A stretch of DNA of 64,000 nt from Caulobacter segnis (lineage in GTDB: Bacteria > Pseudomonadota > Alphaproteobacteria > Caulobacterales > Caulobacteraceae), in contig NZ_CP096040.1 in NCBI RefSeq assembly GCF_023935105.1, forward strand, positions 4,383,001 to 4,447,000, written 5' to 3'. The notes under the pieces were generated by a model that worked only from the letters and a program-made list of their open reading frames with translations, searched no databases and was not told the DNA's origin. The translations under genes and the position numbers were made by a program. Within the stretch, counting starts at the first letter, position 1; every line of letters starts with the position of its first letter. Below, one piece after another: positions 41,935-49,749 of the stretch.

Positions 41935-44916
41935 TTAGTACTGGAAGCGCACGCCCAGCTTGAACGTCCGGCCGATCAGGCCGGCGTAGTGGAAGGCGCT
42001 CAGGTAGTTCGGGTTCGAGGTGTAGGCGCCCGGCGCGACCGGAGCCTTCTCGTCGAACAGGTTGCCGACATTGCCGTAGACCTGGACCTGGTCGGTCACC
42101 TGGGCGGTGGCGTTCAGGTCGACGTTCACGAAGCTCTTGATGTGGCAGAACTTCTTGCCCATCTCCTTGTCGCCGTTGTTGTACAGGTTGCCGTTTTCGC
42201 AGCTGGTGTCCTCGTACACGTCGGCGGCGACCTGCTTGATCTTGCCGACATAGTAGGCCGTGGCCGACAGGGTGTACTTGTCACCGAAGGCCAGGGTGTT
42301 CTGCCAGTTGCCGCGCCAGTTCGGCGTGCCGTTGCCGGCCGACAGGCCGTTCGGACCCAGGGTGCCCGCGTACTTCTGCACCTTGCCGTCGGCGGTGTGC
42401 AGGTCGGACTTGAACACGTGGGTGACTTCGACGCGGCTGGTCCACCGGATGCTGTCGGTGATCGGCGCCTTGACCGTGGCCGCGACGTCGATGCCCGAGG
42501 TGATCTGGTAGTTGGCGTTGACGAACGGCGCGTTGATGATCAGCACGCGCGGCAGGGCGTTCGGGAACTGCGGATCGATGCCGTCGACCAGGTTGCACGA
42601 ATAGCCCGGGCCGATGGCCGCGACGGCGGCGCAGCCGTCGGCCTGGTTCGTCTTGCTGTAGTAGGCCGCGCGGGCCTGGGCCAGCAGCGGTCCGGCCACG
42701 ATCAGGCCCGACTTCTTCACGTTGTAGTAGTCGGCCGTCATGCTCAGCCAACGGGTCGGCTCGAAGATCACGCCGCTGGTGAAGCTGCGCGACACTTCCG
42801 GCTTCAGGTCCGGATTGCCGTTGTAGCCGCCGCCGATCGAGTACTGGCCGGCATAGGGGTTCTTGTTGCCGCCGGTCACCGTACCGCCGTGGGCGTTCTG
42901 GAAGCTGGTCGGCGGGGTGTAGTTCGAGAAGCCGGCGTACTGCGAACGGGCGCTGGCTTCGGCGAAGGTCGGGGCGCGGAAGCCCTTGGCATAGGTGCCG
43001 CGGAAGGCCAGTTGCTTGATCGGCGTGTATTTCACGCCGAACTTCGGCGAGAAGTGGCCGTAGCCTTCCGAATAGTGGTCATAGCGACCCGAGACGTTCA
43101 GCTCGACCTTGTCCAGCACCGGGGCCAGCACTTCGAAATAGCCGGCCGACACGGTGTGCTTGCCGAACGCCGACGAGGTGGTCAGGGTCCAGGTGTCCAG
43201 GCGGGCGTTCTGGTTGTTGTTCTCCAGAACCTCGCGGCGGACCTGGCCGCCGACGGCCAGCTGCATGTCGCCGCCCGGCAGGGTCCACAGACGCTTGGTG
43301 ATCGAGCCCTCGATCGCCATCAGCGACGAGTGCGACGGCGTCGTGATGTCCGGCGCGATCGCGTTGCGCACGTCGGCCGTGTTCTGCTCCGGGTTCACGA
43401 AGTTGTACGAGCCGGTGTTGATGGCCTTCAGCGTGTTGGCGATGTTCAGATAGCCATGCTGGACCAGGCGCAGGTTGTCCTTGGCGCCGACGGCCTCGAC
43501 CTTCCAGTTCCAGTCGTCGCCGAAGCTGCCGGTCAGGCCGGCAGTGCCGCGGATGACTTCGTTGCGACGATCGCTGCCGAACGGGATGTCGCCGAACACG
43601 TAGTAGATGCGCGCCGCGCCGTTGGTCGGATCGTTGGCGTAGGCGGCCGCGTACGGGTTGTTCGGGTTCAGGCGGCGACCAGCGGCGCTGGGATCGGCGC
43701 AGTTGACGCCCGACGAGCAGATCCACACCGGCAGGACCATGCCCGGATTGTTCGAGGCCAGGGTCGCGGGCGCGCCGAACGGCTGACGCAGGCGGGTGTT
43801 CTGGGGCTGGCCCTTGATGCTGACTTCGCTGCGCGAGAAGCTGCCCGTGGCGTAGGCCTCGATGTTCTCGTTCAGGCGCACGCTCAGGCGGCCATTGACC
43901 GCGAAGCGCTTCTGCAGCGGCGCGATCTGGTTGTACTTGTCAGCCAGATTGTACTTGCAGCTGGTGCCTTGGGCCGAACCCGTGGTGACGGTGAAGGTGC
44001 CGTCCGCGCAGTTCAGGTTCAGGGCCTGGTACTGGTTGTTGATCGTACCGACGCCGCCGGCCAGCGGGTTGTTCAGGTCGGTCTGGACGACGCGGGTGAC
44101 GACGGCGGTCGGCGTGCCCGTGGTCGGGATCATGCTGCTGTCGCCGGTGTTGTTGTCCACACCGCCGATCGGCGTCAGGTCCAGGGTGTTGTACGGGAAG
44201 CCGCGGCTGTGGTTGGTGACCCGGCCGTCCTTCTGGTACTCGGCGTTGACATAGACGTTCCAGCCGCTCTCGGCGTAGTCGCCATAGCCCAGGGTCAGGT
44301 CGGCGCGCTTGTGCTCGGCGTCGCCGCGATCGCTCTCGCCGGCCTCGGCGCTGCCCATCACGCCGACGAAGGTCTTGCGCAGCTTCAGGTTCACCACGCC
44401 GCCGATGGCGTCGGCGCCGTACGACGACGAGGCGCCGTCCTTCAGCACTTCGATCTTCTCGATCAGGCTGAACGGGATCGAGTTCAGGTCGACATAGGCG
44501 TTGTGGCCGTCGTCATTGATCGGGAAGTTGGCCGAGCGCAGGCCGTCGACCAGCACCAGGGTCGACGAGACGCCCAGGCCGCGCAGCGAGACGGCCGAGC
44601 CGCCGGCGCTGAAGCCGCCCTGGAAGCCCGTCGGGATCGAACCCGCGCCGTCGGCCGAGATGGTGCGAATGGCGTCGGCGGCGGTGGTGATGCCGGCGCG
44701 CTGCAGGTTTTCCGAGGTCAGCACGGTGACCGGCGACGGGGTCTCGGTGTCGGTGCGGCGGAACAGCGAACCGGTGACGACGATCTCTTCGACCTGCGTC
44801 TGTTCGGCGGCCGGCGCGGTCTGCGCCACGGCCTGGCTCGCCCCCAGCAGGGCCACGGCGGTTCCACAGATCATGGAGGAAGCGAGCAACCGCTCCCGGA
44901 TGGACTTCGTATTCAA
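41935..44916 (-). CDS. Large TonB-dependent outer-membrane receptor, 993 residues
   Basis: A TTG at 44916 is the best start: GGGGAG lies upstream and it gives LNTKSIRERLLASSMICGTA before the signal peptide end GASQAVAQ. The TonB box is QVEEIVVTGSLFRRTDTETP, the plug reads DAIRTISADGAGSIPTGFQG and VEVLKDGASSSYGADAIGGV, and the barrel closes with AGLIGRTFKLGVRFQY. The SLFRR...AIRTIS and KDGASSSYGADAIGGVVN features place it with the oar-like or NW-type receptors often used for oligosaccharides or peptides. The ligand is unknown. It converges with the 39394 receptor and is preceded by a long A/T-rich region. Confidence 0.92.
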   Translation of the reverse strand: MNTKSIRERLLASSMICGTAVALLGASQAVAQTAPAAEQTQVEEIVVTGSLFRRTDTETPSPVTVLTSENLQRAGITTAADAIRTISADGAGSIPTGFQGGFSAGGSAVSLRGLGVSSTLVLVDGLRSANFPINDDGHNAYVDLNSIPFSLIEKIEVLKDGASSSYGADAIGGVVNLKLRKTFVGVMGSAEAGESDRGDAEHKRADLTLGYGDYAESGWNVYVNAEYQKDGRVTNHSRGFPYNTLDLTPIGGVDNNTGDSSMIPTTGTPTAVVTRVVQTDLNNPLAGGVGTINNQYQALNLNCADGTFTVTTGSAQGTSCKYNLADKYNQIAPLQKRFAVNGRLSVRLNENIEAYATGSFSRSEVSIKGQPQNTRLRQPFGAPATLASNNPGMVLPVWICSSGVNCADPSAAGRRLNPNNPYAAAYANDPTNGAARIYYVFGDIPFGSDRRNEVIRGTAGLTGSFGDDWNWKVEAVGAKDNLRLVQHGYLNIANTLKAINTGSYNFVNPEQNTADVRNAIAPDITTPSHSSLMAIEGSITKRLWTLPGGDMQLAVGGQVRREVLENNNQNARLDTWTLTTSSAFGKHTVSAGYFEVLAPVLDKVELNVSGRYDHYSEGYGHFSPKFGVKYTPIKQLAFRGTYAKGFRAPTFAEASARSQYAGFSNYTPPTSFQNAHGGTVTGGNKNPYAGQYSIGGGYNGNPDLKPEVSRSFTSGVIFEPTRWLSMTADYYNVKKSGLIVAGPLLAQARAAYYSKTNQADGCAAVAAIGPGYSCNLVDGIDPQFPNALPRVLIINAPFVNANYQITSGIDVAATVKAPITDSIRWTSRVEVTHVFKSDLHTADGKVQKYAGTLGPNGLSAGNGTPNWRGNWQNTLAFGDKYTLSATAYYVGKIKQVAADVYEDTSCENGNLYNNGDKEMGKKFCHIKSFVNVDLNATAQVTDQVQVYGNVGNLFDEKAPVAPGAYTSNPNYLSAFHYAGLIGRTFKLGVRFQY

Positions 44917-45206
44917 GTTTAGCTCCCCAGCATCTAGCGCGCGAAGACAGGCGCGCACGGCTCCGAACTCGTCGTTGAATTCGGCAGGCGGGGAGCTACG
45001 GATTGAAATGATCGTAGGTCAACGATCATTGCTACGCCGAAACACGTCGCCATCTTAGAGTCTCTTTAAAGTCACATGATTACGCAAATGTAACTTAAAT
45101 ACTTCTAAGATACTCACAAATATACAAGAAGACGAAATTGCTACTTTCAGCGAGGCGAGTCACTCAAATTCATCGAAATTCGATACCGGAGAAGCTATAC
45201 GGCTAC

Positions 45207-45228
45207 ATGTACAGTGATTACTGTACAT
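45207..45228. promoter_or_regulatory. Perfect 9-bp dyad, candidate operator
   Basis: ATGTACAGT-GATT-ACTGTACAT, a perfect inverted repeat with a 4-bp spacer, in the A/T-rich region between the receptor gene and nadA. The arms resemble GntR- or LacI-type operators in form; no regulator gene is adjacent, so the protein that binds it is unknown. Confidence 0.5.
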
Positions 45229-45267
45229 CCTTGATAGCCAGAGATCTGCACGAAGTTTCCGCGCAAC

Positions 45268-45289
45268 CGCCGCTGCGGCGGAATTTTTC
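45268..45289 (+). terminator. Orphan terminator-like hairpin
   Basis: CCGCCG-CTG-CGGCGG followed by AATTTTT. No protein gene on the plus strand precedes it for several kilobases, so it could end a short RNA. Confidence 0.45.
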
Positions 45290-45388
45290 TTCCACATTGC
45301 CGATATGTAAGGATTAACTCTAGCGCTTGATCGGCAAATCTTGGCAACGCGTCGTCGCACGCGCACACCTTATCGCGCGAGCCCAAAC

Positions 45389-45420
45389 GCGCCGCCCCAG
45401 ACATTGGCGCGGCGCTTTTT
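45389..45420 (+). terminator. Second orphan terminator-like hairpin
   Basis: GCGCCGC (45389-45395) pairs with GCGGCGC (45409-45415), followed by TTTTT, just before the nadA promoter. It either ends a short upstream RNA or insulates nadABC from read-through. Confidence 0.5.
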
Positions 45421-45433
45421 AGAGAAGCTGGGT

Positions 45434-45461
45434 TTGCAATCCGACTCGCAAGAGCTATATG
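45434..45461 (+). promoter_or_regulatory. Candidate nadABC promoter
   Basis: TTGCAA (45434-45439), a 16-bp spacer and TATATG (45456-45461). The first operator (45471) begins 10 bp after the -10 box, at the predicted transcription start. Confidence 0.5.
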
Positions 45462-45470
45462 TGACGGACA

Positions 45471-45495
45471 GGTTATGCTCACTTTCAGCATAACC
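45471..45495. promoter_or_regulatory. nad operator 1
   Basis: GGTTATGCT-CACTTTC-AGCATAACC, a perfect 9-bp inverted repeat with a 7-bp spacer. The core ATGCTCACTTTNAGCATAAC recurs 89 bp downstream. The location before nadABC suggests a NAD-synthesis repressor such as NadQ of alphaproteobacteria. Confidence 0.7.
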
Positions 45496-45559
45496 CCGAC
45501 GCCGGACCGCCCGATCGGGGATCGCCCGAAGAGGCACGGCGTTTTTTGAGGCCCTGGAA

Positions 45560-45576
45560 ATGCTCACTTTGAGCAT
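45560..45576. promoter_or_regulatory. nad operator 2
   Basis: ATGCT-CACTTTG-AGCAT, followed by AAC as in operator 1, ending 14 bp before the nadA ATG. The centres of the two sites are 85 bp apart, about eight helical turns, which would allow looping or cooperative binding. Confidence 0.65.
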
Positions 45577-45589
45577 AACGGAGGATCGG

Positions 45590-46678
45590 ATGGCCGACGG
45601 GTTTGCGGCGCCGCTGGAATTCACCGCCCAGGTCGAGGCGGAGACGGCGGGGATCTGGGATAAGGTCAAGCACCACGTCACCCCGATGGAGTGGCGGACG
45701 CAGGCCCCGCTGATCGCCGAGATCAACCGCCTCAAGCGCGAGAAGAACGCCGCGATCCTGGCCCACAACTACATGACGCCGGACATCTTCCACGGCGTGG
45801 GCGACTTCGTCGGCGACAGCCTGGCCCTGGCCAAGGAAGCCGCCAAGAGCGACGCCAGGATCATCGTCCAGGCCGGCGTGCACTTCATGGCCGAGACCAG
45901 CAAGGTGCTGAGCCCCGACAAGAAGATCCTGATCCCGGACCTGAAGGCCGGCTGCTCGCTCGCCTCCTCGATCACCGGCGCCGACGTGCGGCTGATCAAG
46001 CAGCGCTATCCCGGCGTGCCGGTCGTGACCTATGTCAACACCACCGCTGACGTGAAGGCCGAAACCGACATCTGCTGCACCAGCGCCAACGCGGTGCAGG
46101 TGGTGGAGTGGGCCGCCAAGGAATGGGGGACCGACAAGGTCATCCTGATCCCCGACGAGTTCCTGGCCCGCAACGTCGCCCGCCAGACGGACATCAAGAT
46201 CATCGCCTGGGCCGGTCACTGCGAGGTGCACAAGCGCTTCACCGCCAGCGACATCGCCGACATGCGCGCGGCCTGGCCGGGCGCCGAGGTGCTGGCCCAC
46301 CCTGAATGCCCGGCCGAGATCCTGGAGGCCGCCGACTTCGCCGGCTCGACCGCCGCCATGAACGACTATGTGGCGTCGCGCAAGCCAGCCCAGGTGGTGC
46401 TGATCACCGAGTGCTCGATGGCCAGCAACGTCCAGGCCGAGAGCCCGGCGACCCAGTTCATCGGCCCCTGCAACATGTGCCCGCACATGAAGCGCATCAC
46501 CCTGCGGAACATCCACGACGCCCTGGTCCACGAGCAGTACGAGGTCACGGTCGACGCCGACGTCCTCGACCGCGCCCGCCTGGCCGTGCAGCGGATGATC
46601 GACCTGCCGCCGCCGGCGGTTCCGGCGCGTTACGACCTGGTCAAGGCGCGGCATCACGTGGATGTCGAGCTGATCTAG
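45590..46678 (+). CDS. nadA: Quinolinate synthase A
   Basis: Makes quinolinate from iminoaspartate and dihydroxyacetone phosphate, the second step of de novo NAD synthesis. The 362-residue protein starts MADGFAAPLEFTAQVEAETA after GGAGGATCGG; an upstream ATG at 45560 lies inside operator 2 and is unlikely. The cysteine ligands of the [4Fe-4S] cluster are in DLKAGCSLASSI, ICCTSANAVQVVEW and GPCNMCPHMKRITL. KREKNAAILAHNYMTPDIFH and AGHCEVHKRF are also typical. First gene of nadABC. Confidence 0.95.
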   Translation: MADGFAAPLEFTAQVEAETAGIWDKVKHHVTPMEWRTQAPLIAEINRLKREKNAAILAHNYMTPDIFHGVGDFVGDSLALAKEAAKSDARIIVQAGVHFMAETSKVLSPDKKILIPDLKAGCSLASSITGADVRLIKQRYPGVPVVTYVNTTADVKAETDICCTSANAVQVVEWAAKEWGTDKVILIPDEFLARNVARQTDIKIIAWAGHCEVHKRFTASDIADMRAAWPGAEVLAHPECPAEILEAADFAGSTAAMNDYVASRKPAQVVLITECSMASNVQAESPATQFIGPCNMCPHMKRITLRNIHDALVHEQYEVTVDADVLDRARLAVQRMIDLPPPAVPARYDLVKARHHVDVELI

Positions 46679-46721
46679 TCCTTCGCCAGCTTTTCTTCCC
46701 TCTCCCCAGGGAGTGTTTCCA

Positions 46722-48251
46722 GTGATCGAGCGTATCTCCTTCGACGGCCCCGTGATCCTCGGCGCCGGTCTGGCGGGCCTCACCGCCGCCCTCGCGGCCA
46801 AGACGGCCCTCGTGCTGTCGCCGACGCCGCTGGCGACCGGCTGCTCCAGCGCCTGGGCGCAGGGCGGCATGGCGGCGGCCTTGGCCGGCGACGATACGCC
46901 GGCCCTGCACGCCGCCGACACCATCGCCGCCGGCGCGGGCCTCTGCGATCCGAAGGCCGTGGCGCTGCTGACGCAGGAGGGCCCGCAGGCCGTCCGCGAC
47001 CTGGCCGCCCTGGGCGCGCCGTTCGACCGCAAGACCGGTGGCGACTTCGTCCTCAGCCTCGAAGCCGCCCACGCCAAGGCGCGGGTCGCCCGGGTCGGCG
47101 GCGACGGAGCCGGCGCGGCGATCATGGCCGCGGTGATCGCCACGGTGCGCGCGACGCCGACGATCGAGATCCGCGAGAACGCCCGCGCCCGCCGGCTGCT
47201 GCAGGACGCGACCGGCCGGGTGGTCGGGGTGCTGGCCCAGATCGACGGCGCGCTGATCGAGATCCGCGCCAGCAGCGTGATCCTGGCCACCGGCGGCGTC
47301 GGCGGTCTCTACGCCGTCACCACCACGCCAGCCGAGGTGCGCGGCGAGGGCCTGGGCCTGGCCGCCCTGGCCGGCGCCACGATCGCCGATCCGGAGTTCG
47401 TGCAGTTCCACCCCACGGCCATCGACATTGGCCGCGATCCCGCTCCCCTGGCCACCGAGGCCCTGCGCGGCGAGGGCTCGATCCTGCGCGATGCGAATGG
47501 TCGCGCCTTCATGGCCGACTATCACCCGGCCAAGGAACTGGCTCCGCGCGACGTGGTCGCCCGCGCCATCCACGCCGAGCGCGCCGCCGGTCGCGGCGCC
47601 TTTCTCGATGCGACGGAGGCGGTCGGCGACCAATTCCCGCACGAATTCCCCGCCGTGTTCGAGGCTTGCCGGAGCGCCGGGATCGATCCGCGCCGCGAGA
47701 TGATCCCGGTCGTCCCGGCCGTGCACTACCACATGGGCGGGGTGGCCACGGACCTGGACGGTCGCGCCAGCCTGCCGGGCCTCTTCGCCGCCGGCGAGTG
47801 CGCCTCGACCGGCGTGCAGGGCGCCAACCGCCTGGCCTCCAACAGCCTGCTGGAAGCGGCCGTGTTCGGGGCCCGCGCCGGGCGCGCGGCGGCGACCGAA
47901 GGTGTGGCTCTTTCCGCTCTTGGGGGCGGCGAGCCGGTCAGCCTGGAGCCCTTCCCGGACCTGCCAGACGCCACGTTGCAGATCCTGCGCCGGGCCATGA
48001 GCCGCGACGCCGGGGTGATCCGCGACGCGGCGGGCCTCTCCCGCCTGCTGGAGCAGCTGAACGCCCTGGAGCCGGCCTACGGCCCCTGCCCGCCCCTGGT
48101 CGCCGCCCGCCTGATCGTCGAGGCCGCCCTGGCTCGCCAGGAAAGCCGGGGCGGTCACTTCCGCTCGGACTTCCCCGCGACCGCCGAACCGGTTCGCACC
48201 TTCGTGACCCTTACGAGCGCGGACGCCGCCGTCCGCTACGCCGCCGAATGA
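46722..48251 (+). CDS. nadB: L-aspartate oxidase
   Basis: FAD enzyme that oxidises aspartate to iminoaspartate for NadA. The 509-residue protein begins at a GTG at 46722, with AGGGAG at a proper distance; a GTG at 46713 is too close to that site. It has the FAD motif VILGAGLAGLTAALAAK, SSAWAQGGMAAALAGDD, the fumarate-reductase-like VQFHPTAIDIGRDPAPLATE and HYHMGGVATDLDG, and STGVQGANRLASNSLLEA. Its stop overlaps the nadC ATG. Confidence 0.95.
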   Translation: MIERISFDGPVILGAGLAGLTAALAAKTALVLSPTPLATGCSSAWAQGGMAAALAGDDTPALHAADTIAAGAGLCDPKAVALLTQEGPQAVRDLAALGAPFDRKTGGDFVLSLEAAHAKARVARVGGDGAGAAIMAAVIATVRATPTIEIRENARARRLLQDATGRVVGVLAQIDGALIEIRASSVILATGGVGGLYAVTTTPAEVRGEGLGLAALAGATIADPEFVQFHPTAIDIGRDPAPLATEALRGEGSILRDANGRAFMADYHPAKELAPRDVVARAIHAERAAGRGAFLDATEAVGDQFPHEFPAVFEACRSAGIDPRREMIPVVPAVHYHMGGVATDLDGRASLPGLFAAGECASTGVQGANRLASNSLLEAAVFGARAGRAAATEGVALSALGGGEPVSLEPFPDLPDATLQILRRAMSRDAGVIRDAAGLSRLLEQLNALEPAYGPCPPLVAARLIVEAALARQESRGGHFRSDFPATAEPVRTFVTLTSADAAVRYAAE

Positions 48252-49096
48252 CCATCCAGCCTCTCGACGATATCCTCGTCCGCCCGATCGTCGACCTGGC
48301 CCTGGCCGAGGACCTGGGCCGGGCCGGCGACATCACCGGCCGGGCCTGCATCGATCCGGACGCCCGCCTGTCGGTGGTCTGGGCCAGCCGGCAGGATGGG
48401 AGGGTTTCGGGCCTTGCCTGCGCGCGCCTGTCCCTGGCGGCCCTGGACCCGACGGCGTCGTTCGAGGTGGTCACGCCCGACGGCGCCGACGCCGCGCCGG
48501 GCGCGATCCTGGCCCGCGCCGAAGGGAACGCCCGCGCGGTGCTGGCCGCCGAGCGCACGGGCCTGAACCTGCTGGGCCGGCTCTCGGGGATCGCCACCCT
48601 GACGCGGGCCTATGTCCGCCTGGTGGCCGGCACGAACGCGACCATCGTCGACACCCGCAAGACCACGCCGGGCCTGCGGGCGCTGGAGAAGTACGCCGTC
48701 CGCTGCGGCGGCGGGGTCAACCACCGCTTCGGCCTGGATGACGCGATCCTGATCAAGGACAACCACGTCGCGGCCTGCGGCGGGGTCGGCGAGGCCGTGC
48801 GGCGCGCCCGCGCCCACGCCGGGCACCTGGTCAAGGTCGAGGTCGAGGTCGACGGCCTGGACCAGCTGGAAGAGGCCCTCAAGCACCGCCCTGACGTGGT
48901 CATGCTGGACAATTTCAGCCTCGCGGATCTGGCGACCGCCGTATCGCTGGCCAAGGGCCGCGCGGTGCTGGAGGCCTCGGGCGGGGTGAACCTGCTGACG
49001 GTCAAGGCGATCGCCGAGACCGGCGTCGACGTGATCAGCGTCGGCGCCCTGACCCACTCGGCGCCGGTGCTGGATATCGGTCTGGACGCCAACTAG
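48248..49096 (+). CDS. nadC: Nicotinate-nucleotide pyrophosphorylase (carboxylating)
   Basis: Converts quinolinate and PRPP to nicotinate mononucleotide. The 282-residue protein starts MTIQPLDDILVRPIVDLALA, and has the QPRTase motifs DTRKTTPGLRALEKYAVRCG, GGGVNHRFGLDDAILIKDNH, EVEVDGLDQLEEAL, DVVMLDNFS and LEASGGVN, with GVDVISVGALTHSAPVLDIG near the end. ATGA overlap with nadB; last gene of the operon. A palindromic repeat follows. Confidence 0.95.
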   Translation: MTIQPLDDILVRPIVDLALAEDLGRAGDITGRACIDPDARLSVVWASRQDGRVSGLACARLSLAALDPTASFEVVTPDGADAAPGAILARAEGNARAVLAAERTGLNLLGRLSGIATLTRAYVRLVAGTNATIVDTRKTTPGLRALEKYAVRCGGGVNHRFGLDDAILIKDNHVAACGGVGEAVRRARAHAGHLVKVEVEVDGLDQLEEALKHRPDVVMLDNFSLADLATAVSLAKGRAVLEASGGVNLLTVKAIAETGVDVISVGALTHSAPVLDIGLDAN

Positions 49097-49104
49097 CGGC
49101 AAAG

Positions 49105-49250
49105 CGAGCTCCCTCTCTCTTAGAGAGAGGGTTGGGGTGAGTGGTTACAGCGCTTGACGGAGTGCCGGCGCGCCGTCGATCGGCGTACCCACTCACCCTC
49201 CCACCGCTTCGCGGCGGGCCCCTCCCTCTCTCCTTGAGAGAGGGACTCCT
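49105..49250. repeat. Palindromic repeat with CCCTCTCTC/GAGAGAGGG arms
   Basis: Two hairpins, CCCTCTCTCTTAGAGAGAGG plus G (49111-49131) and CCCTCTCTC-CTT-GAGAGAGGG (49224-49244), bound a region whose inner parts also pair (GGGTGAGTGG near 49136, CCACTCACCC near 49189). Same design as the repeats at 10731 and 38863 but different sequence. It lies between nadC and the converging MAPEG gene. Confidence 0.7.
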
Positions 49251-49255
49251 TGCCC

Positions 49256-49672
49256 CTAGAACAGCTTCATCAGCTCGCGCACGACCATCGCCGCCAGCAC
49301 GCCCGTGGACACCACGAACAGCAGGAACCGCAGCGCCACCAGATTGACGCTGATCTGCAGCAGGCTGTGCAGGATCCGCACGCCGACATAGACCCAGGCG
49401 AAATGCACGGCCATGCCGTCGGCGTGGCCGGCGACCTGGATGGCCAGCGCCGCCGCGTAGAAGATCGTCGGCTGCTCCATCAGGTGGTTGTAGTTGTCGG
49501 CCGCCTGGCGCGCCGTGTCGGGCAGCCTGTCCAGCGAGCCCGGGAACCGCGCCTCCTGCGGCTTGATCCCCGCCTTCTGCATCGCCGGGATCCGCTGGAC
49601 GTACATCCAGATCCAGATCACCAGCGACCAGGCCACCAACGCCATCACCGGCGCGATCATAGTGTCGTTCAT
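49256..49672 (-). CDS. MAPEG-family membrane protein
   Basis: A 138-residue protein with four hydrophobic helices (about residues 5-25, 68-85, 88-108, 115-135). The loop after helix 1 (RFPGSLDRLPDTARQAADNY) and NHLMEQPTIFYAAALAIQVA with WVYVGVRILHSLLQ are typical of MAPEG proteins, membrane enzymes related to microsomal glutathione transferases. The bacterial substrate is unknown. Confidence 0.88.
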   Translation of the reverse strand: MNDTMIAPVMALVAWSLVIWIWMYVQRIPAMQKAGIKPQEARFPGSLDRLPDTARQAADNYNHLMEQPTIFYAAALAIQVAGHADGMAVHFAWVYVGVRILHSLLQISVNLVALRFLLFVVSTGVLAAMVVRELMKLF

Positions 49673-49749
49673 GGTTTCCTCCCCGTGGCGTCTGCGCGCC
49701 GATGGGAAGGCTATTCAACGACCACCGTTATGGGAAGGCGGACCCGACG

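Larger units (their letters stand above)
44959..45433. other. A/T-rich noncoding region, possible small-RNA locus
   Basis: In a GC-rich genome, 45000-45230 is clearly A/T-rich. It must contain the promoter of the leftward receptor gene. On the plus strand it also holds a perfect dyad at 45207-45228 and two terminator-like structures at 45268 and 45389 with no upstream protein gene, which suggests one or two short transcripts. I see no convincing ORF. Confidence 0.45.

Noticed and set aside
41746..44922. A 1,058-codon open frame on the plus strand opposite the large TonB receptor
   Set aside because: Same cause: third-position GC keeps the opposite frame open. The minus-strand protein has a signal peptide, TonB box and complete barrel.
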